Assembly (NCBI RefSeq): GCF_000719775.1
Contig: NZ_JOHR01000011.1
Span: forward strand, 186,001 to 250,000
Reading direction: 5' to 3'
Length of the DNA stretch: 64,000 nt
Source of the DNA: Streptomyces sp. NRRL F-5135
GTDB taxonomy: Bacteria; Actinomycetota; Actinomycetes; Streptomycetales; Streptomycetaceae
Shown here: one piece after another, positions 58,174 through 64,000 of the stretch
How positions within the stretch are numbered: the first letter of the stretch is position 1
Layout: each line of letters opens with the position of its first letter
Translations under genes and position numbers: made by a program
Notes under the pieces: generated by a model
Databases searched by the model: none
What the model was told of the DNA's origin: nothing
What the model saw: the letters and a program-made list of their open reading frames with translations, nothing else

Positions 58174-58187
58174 CTACGCGCGTAGAT
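58174..58187. promoter_or_regulatory. Operator CTACGCGCGTAG, deoC promoter
   Basis: CTACGCGCGTAG (58174-58185) followed by AT, lying immediately upstream of and touching the deoC -10-like TATGCT (58187-58192). The GTG of deoC is 6 nt after the -10. Matches the site at 51099-51112 over 14 bp in inverted orientation, indicating common control. Confidence 0.65.
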
Positions 58188-58198
58188 ATGCTCACCTG

Positions 58199-59152
58199 GT
58201 GACCATGCCCACCATCACCTCCGCACTCGCAGACGTGACCGCGTCCGACAGCGCGTTGCGCCGCTTCCTCCATGGGCTGCCCGGCGTCGACGCCGTCGGC
58301 CTCGAAGCGCGCGCCGCCTCGCTCGGGACGCGGTCGATCAAGACCACGGCCAAGGCGTACGCCATCGATCTGGCCATCTCCATGATCGATCTGACGACAC
58401 TCGAAGGCGCGGACACCCCGGGCAAGGTCCGGGCGCTCGCCGCCAAGGCCCTCCGTCCCGACCCGACCGACCGTACGGCCCCGGCGACCGCCGCCGTCTG
58501 CGTCTACCCCGACATGGTGGAGACGGCCGCCGCCGCGCTCGCCGGGTCCGGGGTGAAGGTCGCCTCCGTCGCGACCGCCTTCCCCGCCGGCCGCGCCGCG
58601 CTGGGGGTGAAGCTGGCGGACACCCGCGACGCGGTCGCCGCCGGCGCCGACGAGATCGACATGGTCATCGACCGCGGCGCGTTCCTCTCCGGGCGCTACC
58701 TGAAGGTGTACGAGGAGATCCGCGCGGTGAAGGAGGCGGCCGGGGCCGCCCGCCTCAAGGTCATCTTCGAGACCGGCGAGCTCTCCACGTACGACAACAT
58801 CCGCCGCGCCTCCTGGCTCGGCATGCTCGCCGGGGCCGACTTCATCAAGACGTCCACCGGCAAGGTCGGGGTCAACGCCACCCCCGCCAACACGCTCCTG
58901 ATGCTCCAGGCGGTGCGCGACTTCCGGGAGCGGACCGGCGTTCAGGTCGGGGTGAAACCCGCGGGCGGCATCCGCAGCAGCAAGGACGCGGTCAAGTTCC
59001 TGGTCCTGGTCAACGAGACCGTGGGCGCGGACTGGCTGGACAACCACTGGTTCCGGTTCGGCGCCTCCAGCCTGCTGAACGATTTGCTGATGCAGCGCCA
59101 GAAGCTCAGCACCGGCCGGTACTCCGGCCCCGACTACGTGACGGTGGACTGA
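58199..59152 (+). CDS. deoC: Deoxyribose-phosphate aldolase
   Basis: 317 residues. It cleaves 2-deoxyribose-5-phosphate to acetaldehyde and glyceraldehyde-3-phosphate. Conserved segments: IDLTTLEG, VCVYPDMV, ATAFPAG, EIDMVIDRGAFLSG, the Schiff-base Lys region DFIKTSTGK, and GVKPAGGIR. The N-terminus is about 40 residues longer than E. coli DeoC, as in other actinobacterial forms. GTG at 58199 is predicted leaderless. First gene of a deoC-aldehyde dehydrogenase-aldehyde dehydrogenase operon (6-nt gap, then an 8-nt overlap); the dehydrogenases would oxidise the acetaldehyde. Confidence 0.94.
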   Translation: MTMPTITSALADVTASDSALRRFLHGLPGVDAVGLEARAASLGTRSIKTTAKAYAIDLAISMIDLTTLEGADTPGKVRALAAKALRPDPTDRTAPATAAVCVYPDMVETAAAALAGSGVKVASVATAFPAGRAALGVKLADTRDAVAAGADEIDMVIDRGAFLSGRYLKVYEEIRAVKEAAGAARLKVIFETGELSTYDNIRRASWLGMLAGADFIKTSTGKVGVNATPANTLLMLQAVRDFRERTGVQVGVKPAGGIRSSKDAVKFLVLVNETVGADWLDNHWFRFGASSLLNDLLMQRQKLSTGRYSGPDYVTVD

Positions 59153-59158
59153 TCCCCC

Positions 59159-60691
59159 ATGGCCCCTGAAACCCCGATGGCCCCTGAGACCCCCATGACC
59201 TCCCCGCGCCCGACGACGTCCCCGTCTCCCTTCGAGTACGCCCCGGCGCCCGAGTCCCGTGGTGTCGTCGACCTCGCGCCGTCCTACGGCCTGTTCATCG
59301 ACGGCGAGTTCACCGAGAGCTCCGACGCCACGCGCGGCGGCGGCACGGGCGGCGGCACGGGCGGCGGCCTGCGCAAGACGGTCAACCCGGCCACCGAGGA
59401 AGTCCTGGCCGAGTACACCCAGGCCGGCGACGAGGACGTCGACCGCGCCGTACGGGCGGCCCGCAAGGCGTTCTCGACGTGGTCCGCGCTGCCCGGCGCC
59501 GAGCGCGCCAAGTACCTGTTCCGGATCGCGCGCATCATCCAGGAGCGTTCGCGCGAACTGGCGGTCCTGGAGACGCTCGACAACGGCAAGCCGATCCGGG
59601 AGACCCGCGACACGGACCTCCCGCTCGTCGCGGCGCACTTCTTCTACTACGCGGGCTGGGCCGACAAGCTGGCCCATGCCGGCCACGGGCCGAACCCGCG
59701 CCCCCTCGGCGTGGCGGGCCAGGTCATCCCGTGGAACTTCCCGCTGCTCATGCTCGCGTGGAAGATCGCCCCGGCGCTGGCCACCGGCAACACCGTCGTG
59801 CTCAAGCCGGCCGAGACGACCCCGCTCTCCGCGCTGTTCTTCGCCGACATCTGCCGCCAGGCCGGGCTTCCCCGGGGCGTGGTCAACATCGTCACCGGCG
59901 ACGGCGCGACCGGCGCGGCGCTGGTCGCGCACCCGGGCGTGGACAAGGTGGCGTTCACCGGCTCGACCGGCGTGGGCAAGGCGATCGCCCGCCAGGTGGC
60001 GGGCACGGACAAGAAGGTCACGCTCGAACTGGGCGGCAAGGGCGCCAACATCGTCTTCGACGACGCCCCCGTCGACCAGGCCGTCGAGGGCATCGTGAAC
60101 GGGATCTTCTTCAACCAGGGGCAGGTCTGCTGCGCGGGCTCCCGGCTGCTGGTGCAGGAGTCGGTCCACGACGAGGTCCTGGACTCGCTCAAGCGGCGGC
60201 TGGCCACGCTGCGCGTGGGCGACCCGCTGGACAAGAACACCGACCTCGGCGCGATCAACTCGGCCGAGCAGCTGGCCCGTATCACCGCGCTCGCCGAGAC
60301 GGGCGAGGCCGAGGGAGCCGAACGCTGGTCGCCCGACTGCGCGCTGCCGTCCGCCGGCTACTGGTTCGCGCCGACGCTCTTCACGAACGTCACCCAGGCG
60401 CACACGGTCGCGCGCGACGAGATCTTCGGCCCGGTGCTCTCCGTGCTGACGTTCCGCACCCCGGACGAGGCCGTGGCCAAGGCCAACAACACGCCGTACG
60501 GCCTGTCGGCGGGCATCTGGACCGAGAAGGGCTCGCGGATCCTCGCCGTCGCGGGCAAGCTCCGGGCGGGTGTCGTCTGGGCCAACACGTTCAACAAGTT
60601 CGACCCGACCTCGCCGTTCGGCGGCTACAAGGAATCGGGCTACGGCCGCGAGGGCGGCCGCCACGGCCTGGAGGCGTACCTCGATGTCTGA
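59159..60691 (+). CDS. Aldehyde dehydrogenase, catalytic
   Basis: 510 residues. Full ALDH fold: IPWNFPLLMLAWKIAPALATGN, KPAETTPLSAL, GSTGVGKAIARQVA, the general-base Glu in LELGGKG and the nucleophile Cys in GQVCCAGSR, then PFGGYKESGYGREGG. A Gly/Thr linker (GGGTGGGTGGG) lies at about 60-70. The start region repeats ATGGCCCCTGA twice, giving three in-frame Met candidates; the first is used. It follows deoC by 6 nt, so acetaldehyde to acetate is the likely physiological reaction. The similarity to the N-terminal domain of ALDH16-type enzymes and the coupled truncated paralogue suggest a two-subunit enzyme. Confidence 0.9.
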   Translation: MAPETPMAPETPMTSPRPTTSPSPFEYAPAPESRGVVDLAPSYGLFIDGEFTESSDATRGGGTGGGTGGGLRKTVNPATEEVLAEYTQAGDEDVDRAVRAARKAFSTWSALPGAERAKYLFRIARIIQERSRELAVLETLDNGKPIRETRDTDLPLVAAHFFYYAGWADKLAHAGHGPNPRPLGVAGQVIPWNFPLLMLAWKIAPALATGNTVVLKPAETTPLSALFFADICRQAGLPRGVVNIVTGDGATGAALVAHPGVDKVAFTGSTGVGKAIARQVAGTDKKVTLELGGKGANIVFDDAPVDQAVEGIVNGIFFNQGQVCCAGSRLLVQESVHDEVLDSLKRRLATLRVGDPLDKNTDLGAINSAEQLARITALAETGEAEGAERWSPDCALPSAGYWFAPTLFTNVTQAHTVARDEIFGPVLSVLTFRTPDEAVAKANNTPYGLSAGIWTEKGSRILAVAGKLRAGVVWANTFNKFDPTSPFGGYKESGYGREGGRHGLEAYLDV

Positions 60692-61703
60692 CACCCCCCG
60701 CGAGAAGACCGCGAAGACCGCGAAGACCGCTAAAACCGCGAAGACCGCTGAGACCTCGAGGACCGCTGAGACCTCGAAGAAGAAGCCGGCGTCCGACGCG
60801 GAGCCGGGCCGCGCGCGGCTGAGCGTGTTCAAGACCTACAAGCTGTACGTCGGGGGCAAGTTCCCCCGTTCCGAGAGCGGCCGGGTGTACGAAGTGACCG
60901 ACTCCGCAGGCACCTGGCTGGCGAACGCGCCGCAGTCCTCCCGCAAGGACGCCCGGGACGCGGTCGTCGCGGCCCGCAAGGCGTTCGGCGGCTGGTCGGG
61001 GGCCACCGCGTACAACCGCGGCCAGGTCCTCTACCGGATCGCCGAGATGCTGGAGGGCCGCCGGGAGCAGTTCGTCGCCGAGGTCGCGGACGCCGAGGGC
61101 CTGTCGCCGGAGCGGGCCGGGGCGGTCGTGGACGCCGCGGTCGACCGCTGGGTGTGGTACGCGGGCTGGACCGACAAGATCGCCCAGGTCATCGGCGGCG
61201 CGAACCCGGTGGCCGGGCCGTACTTCAACCTCTCCACGCCCGAACCGGCCGGCGTGGTGGCCGTCCTGGCGCCCCAGGAGTCCTCCTTCCTGGGCCTGGT
61301 CTCGGTGATCGCCCCGGTGATCGCCACGGGCTGCACGACGGTGGTGGTCGCGAGCGAGAAGGCTCCGCTGCCCGCGCTCTCCCTGGGCGAGGTGCTCGCC
61401 ACGTCCGACCTGCCCGGCGGGGTGGTCAACATCCTCTCCGGCCGCACGGCCGAGCTCGCGGCCCCGCTCGCCGCGCACCAGGACGTGAACGGGATCGACC
61501 TCACCGGGGCGGACGAGGGGACGGCGAAGGACCTGGAGACCGCCGCCGCGGACAACCTCAAGCGCGTCCTGCGCCCCTCGCCCGCCGGCGCCCCGGCGGA
61601 CTGGTCCGCCGACCCGGGCACGCGCCGCCTGACGGCCTTCCTGGAGACGAAGACGGTCTGGCACCCGACGGGCAGCCTGGGAGCCTCCGGCTCGGGGTAC
61701 TGA
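60684..61703 (+). CDS. Truncated non-catalytic aldehyde dehydrogenase paralogue
   Basis: 339 residues. A Lys/Thr repeat N-terminus (TAKTAKTAKTAKTAETS, about 9-25) precedes an ALDH NAD-binding-like half (about 45-300): KLYVGGKFPRSESGRVYEV, YAGWTDKIAQV, APQESSFLGLVSVIAPVIATG and GGVVNILSGRTAELA. The sequence stops before the ELGGK Glu and the catalytic Cys; neither is present, so it cannot be an active ALDH alone. The ATG overlaps the previous gene by 8 nt. A clean frame, coupling and stop suggest a real non-catalytic partner, not a decayed gene. It parallels the C-terminal, Cys-lacking domain of ALDH16 proteins (inference). Confidence 0.82.
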   Translation: MSDTPREKTAKTAKTAKTAKTAETSRTAETSKKKPASDAEPGRARLSVFKTYKLYVGGKFPRSESGRVYEVTDSAGTWLANAPQSSRKDARDAVVAARKAFGGWSGATAYNRGQVLYRIAEMLEGRREQFVAEVADAEGLSPERAGAVVDAAVDRWVWYAGWTDKIAQVIGGANPVAGPYFNLSTPEPAGVVAVLAPQESSFLGLVSVIAPVIATGCTTVVVASEKAPLPALSLGEVLATSDLPGGVVNILSGRTAELAAPLAAHQDVNGIDLTGADEGTAKDLETAAADNLKRVLRPSPAGAPADWSADPGTRRLTAFLETKTVWHPTGSLGASGSGY

Positions 61704-61758
61704 CGGCAACGGCGTACTGACGGCAACGGCCTACCGGCGGTACCGGCGACTCAACGCC

Positions 61759-61798
61759 ACGTCCCGCTTCCCCCGTTCAAGGGGAAGCGGGACGTTTT
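61759..61798 (+). terminator. Rho-independent terminator of the deoC operon
   Basis: Perfect 15-bp stem ACGTCCCGCTTCCCC (61759-61773) / GGGGAAGCGGGACGT (61781-61795), 7-nt loop and a TTTT tract. It lies between convergent genes and may serve both. Confidence 0.9.
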
Positions 61799-61835
61799 CA
61801 CTGCTCTGTACGCGACGGGCGCGCGCCGCCGCCCG

Positions 61836-62267
61836 TCAGCCCGGCAGTGCGCCGAGCACGCCGCCGATCACGGGGAAGTCCTTGAGCGAGGCGCTGCCCT
61901 TGGTCAGCGGGTCGGTCAACGACGCGGTGGAGAGCGGCTTGAAGTCGGCGATCCGGGTGCCCACCGCGTTGTCCAGCGGATCAACGCCCGTGCCGGCCAG
62001 CGGGTTGAGCTTGAGGTTCTTGACCGGACCCAGCGCCCCGGCCGCCGCGTGACCGAGCGCGCCGAAGACACCCTGGCCCGCGGCGGTGGCCGCCGTGGCG
62101 AGTTCGGTGTCACCGTTCGCCACGGTCGCGCCGGTGGGCTCGACCGCCTGCGCCGCCGTACCGCCGCCCAGCCCGAGGGCCGCGCCCGCGGCGGTGACGG
62201 TCAGCCCGGCGCGCAGCAGGGCGCGGCGCGGGGATCCCTGGGAGGTACGAGCTGCATGACGTGCCAT
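61836..62267 (-). CDS. Small exported protein, unknown function
   Basis: 143 residues. The N-terminus SPRRALLRAGLTVTAAGAALGLGGGTAAQA is a signal peptide with a twin-Arg RRxLL motif, so Tat export is possible. The mature part (about 110 residues) is Ala/Gly/Leu-rich with LKLNPLAGTGVDPLDNAVGTRIADF and PLTKGSASLKDFPVIGGVLGALPG. Such short secreted proteins are conserved in Streptomyces with no known role. ATG at 62267 has AGGACATCTC upstream. Confidence 0.75.
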   Translation of the reverse strand: MARHAARTSQGSPRRALLRAGLTVTAAGAALGLGGGTAAQAVEPTGATVANGDTELATAATAAGQGVFGALGHAAAGALGPVKNLKLNPLAGTGVDPLDNAVGTRIADFKPLSTASLTDPLTKGSASLKDFPVIGGVLGALPG

Positions 62268-62472
62268 GAGATGTCCTGCCTGCCGGAAGTGCGGGGAATG
62301 AGGAGAGATGCGGAGAGATGAGGGTGATGCCGGACGTTGCGAGAGATGCGGCATACACACCGTCATCGTAGCGGCACGCACCGTAGCCGCTCCGCGTGGT
62401 TCGCGCCACCACGCCTCACCAATCCGCCTTCCGGTGTCCACCGTCAGGATTCATGCCGCACACTGGTGTCCC

Positions 62473-63153
62473 GTGACTTCTCCTTCCCTGCCGACCAGGG
62501 TCGTGCTGCTCGCGGGGCCCTCCGGCTCCGGAAAGTCGTCCCTCGCCGCGCGTACCGGCCTGCCCGTGCTGCGGCTCGACGACTTCTACAAGGAGGGCGA
62601 CGATCCGACGTTGCCCCTGGTCCCGGGCACGACGGACGTCGACTGGGACTCCGCGCGGTCCTGGGACACGGAGGCCGCCGTCGCCGCGATCGCGGAGCTG
62701 TGCCGCGGGGGGCGTACGGCCGTTCCCGTCTACTCCATCGCCACCAGCGCACGGGTGGGCACGGAGGCGCTCGACATCGGACGCACGCCCCTGTTCCTCG
62801 CGGAGGGCATCTTCGCCGCCGACATCGTCGCCCGGTGTCAGGAGCTGGGCGTGCTGGCCGACGCGCTCTGCCTGCGCGGGCGCCCGTCGACGACCTTCCG
62901 GCGGCGGCTGGCACGTGATCTGCGCGAGGGGCGCAAGTCGGTGCCGTTCCTGCTGCGGCGGGGCTGGCGGCTGATGCGCGGCGAGCGCGCGATCGTGGCG
63001 CGGCAGACGGCGCTGGGCGCGTACCCGTGCGGAAAGGCGGAGGCGCTGAGCCGTATCACCGCCGCCGCGGCCGGACGCTGCGTGATGGCGCGTTCCGTGC
63101 CCGCCCAGGTCTCCGCGGAGATCGACCGGACAGGGCCTAGCACACCATTCTGA
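62473..63153 (+). CDS. Uridine kinase-like P-loop kinase
   Basis: 226 residues. Walker A GPSGSGKSS (about 14-22), then LRLDDFYKEGDDPTLP, the substrate loop seen in uridine/cytidine kinase-like proteins, and DWDSARSWD. LFLAEGIFAADIV is the Walker B-like strand and RRLARDLREGRKS a lid-like segment. It probably phosphorylates a nucleoside (pyrimidine salvage). The C-terminal ~25 residues are not family-like. GTG 62473 was chosen by alignment to the P-loop start; an upstream in-frame region is unlike the family. Confidence 0.82.
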   Translation: MTSPSLPTRVVLLAGPSGSGKSSLAARTGLPVLRLDDFYKEGDDPTLPLVPGTTDVDWDSARSWDTEAAVAAIAELCRGGRTAVPVYSIATSARVGTEALDIGRTPLFLAEGIFAADIVARCQELGVLADALCLRGRPSTTFRRRLARDLREGRKSVPFLLRRGWRLMRGERAIVARQTALGAYPCGKAEALSRITAAAAGRCVMARSVPAQVSAEIDRTGPSTPF

Positions 63154-63331
63154 CCCGCACTTATGCGAGGCGATGAGGCTGGGACCCGCTAGGACGGGTT
63201 GCAGAGGCGATCGGAGGCAGTCAGAGGAAACCGCTCTGATTCGACCCGGGCCACTCGGAGCAGTCAGCGGCACGACCTCCGCAACTGGCCGTTGGCGCCC
63301 TTCAGACCGGATGCGCACGAGAACGACGGAG

Positions 63332-64000
63332 CTATGCCGCCACCGCGACCACGTGCTTGCCCACGACGCCGCCGCGCTCGAACGCCCGGTGCGCGGCAGC
63401 GATGCCCGTGAGCGGATACACGCTGTCGACCACCGGGCGCAGCGCACCCGACGTGACATGACCGGCCAGGTCACGGAGCACGGCGGTATCGGGATTGGCA
63501 CTGAAAGCGCGGATCCGGCGGGCACCGTACACGCTCGACGCGGCGATCGCGGCCAGGGCCGAAGCGGACAGTCCCACGGTGACCATCCGGCCGCCCTTGG
63601 CCAATCGGCTCCGGTAGCAGTTCAGTTCCGAGCCGACGGTGTCGACGATGACGTCGAACGGCCCGATCCGGTCCGAGGTGGTGGCGCGGTAGTCCAGGAC
63701 CTCGTCGGCTCCGAGGCCGGTGAGGAGCTCGGCGTGGCGGTCGCGGGCCAGCGCGGTCACATGGCCGCCCATCGCGTGCGCCAGTTGCACGGCGGCTGTG
63801 CCGACGCCGCCGGCCGCGCCCCGGACCAGGACCCGTTCCCCGCTGGTGAGATGCGCGCTGTCACGCAGCGCGAGCAGTGCCGTGGAGCCCGCGACGGTCA
63901 GCGAGGCCGCCTCGACCGGCGAGATGCCTTCCGGGGCGGGTGCGATCCGGTCCGCGGGGACCACGACGTACTCGGCCGCCCCACCGGTGGTGTGCCGCTC
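63332..64000 (-). CDS. Zinc-type alcohol dehydrogenase/quinone oxidoreductase (5' end outside window)
   Basis: Partial: the reading frame continues past the window edge, and 223 residues are visible. Nucleotide-binding domain is clear: SGERVLVRGAAGGVGTAAVQLAHAMGGHVTALA, then DVIVDTVG and a C-terminal HRAFERGGVVGKHVVAVAA. This is the medium-chain quinone oxidoreductase (QOR) fold. The N-terminal catalytic domain and any Zn ligands lie outside the window, so substrate is undetermined. About 178 nt separate it from the kinase gene; nothing was seen in that gap. Confidence 0.85.
   Translation of the reverse strand, partial: ERHTTGGAAEYVVVPADRIAPAPEGISPVEAASLTVAGSTALLALRDSAHLTSGERVLVRGAAGGVGTAAVQLAHAMGGHVTALARDRHAELLTGLGADEVLDYRATTSDRIGPFDVIVDTVGSELNCYRSRLAKGGRMVTVGLSASALAAIAASSVYGARRIRAFSANPDTAVLRDLAGHVTSGALRPVVDSVYPLTGIAAAHRAFERGGVVGKHVVAVAA

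Noticed and set aside
60684..61703. Second aldehyde dehydrogenase as a frameshifted pseudogene
   Set aside because: It starts by coupling, has a clean frame and stop before a perfect terminator, and no ALDH C-terminal remnant follows in any frame up to 61759. A functional non-catalytic subunit is preferred, though decay is not excluded.

Overview
The window is high-GC DNA with strong third-position GC, frequent GTG starts, many very short 5' leaders and a gene set typical of the Streptomyces core chromosome. The gene content (L,D-transpeptidase, hutH, class III adenylate cyclase, GAF-GGDEF protein, birA, pccB-pccE, maf, accA, DeoR regulator, lpdA, purine nucleoside phosphorylase, phosphohexomutase, deoC, aldehyde dehydrogenases) matches, from memory, the arrangement around SCO4910-SCO4935 of S. 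coelicolor. It is a Streptomyces or very close relative. No rRNA, tRNA, CRISPR array, insertion sequence or phage module was seen.

Layout. 0-12 kb: a partial ParB-like protein, an ABC-F ATPase behind a tiny leader peptide and an attenuator hairpin, a polytopic membrane protein, an L,D-transpeptidase lipoprotein divergent from a mini sortase substrate, hutH, a Ser/Thr kinase fused to a bulb-lectin domain, and an adenylate cyclase. 12-18.5 kb: an enoyl-CoA hydratase-like protein, an oxidoreductase/AraC pair, an ArsR/quinone-reductase pair sharing an operator motif, and a diguanylate cyclase. 18.5-31.6 kb: acyl-CoA carboxylase functions (birA, pccB, pccE, accA) interleaved with a SulP transporter/carbonic anhydrase operon, a two-component system with a very long linker in its regulator, a 42-residue membrane protein and maf. 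The biotin ligase charges AccA, which pairs with PccB and PccE; the SulP/carbonic anhydrase pair could supply the bicarbonate these enzymes use.

31.7-46.6 kb is an accessory conflict island. It holds a 2,198-residue secreted RHS/YD-repeat protein with an Ala/Arg/Lys-rich linker and a C-terminal toxin-like domain. Its stop codon overlaps a small immunity candidate. A clear paralogue of that immunity protein sits 4 kb away as the last gene of an XRE-DUF397 operon. A tandem pair of related acidic proteins and another orphan lie in between, and a large secreted FG-GAP protein is divergent from rhs.

46.6-64 kb: TetR and DeoR regulators, LpdA quinone reductase, then a dispersed deoxyribonucleoside catabolic set (purine nucleoside phosphorylase, phosphohexomutase/pentomutase, deoC and two aldehyde dehydrogenase genes). 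Identical 14-bp copies containing the palindrome CTACGCGCGTAG lie in the phosphorylase and deoC promoters. Between the two halves lie a serine hydrolase, a MerR/membrane protein pair with a classic 19-bp-spacer promoter, and a PH-domain-like protein. The window ends in a truncated zinc-type oxidoreductase gene.

Starts were chosen from Shine-Dalgarno spacing, translational coupling, family N-termini, or a -10-like hexamer 6-7 nt before the start (leaderless). All family calls are by eye from motifs; no database search was run.
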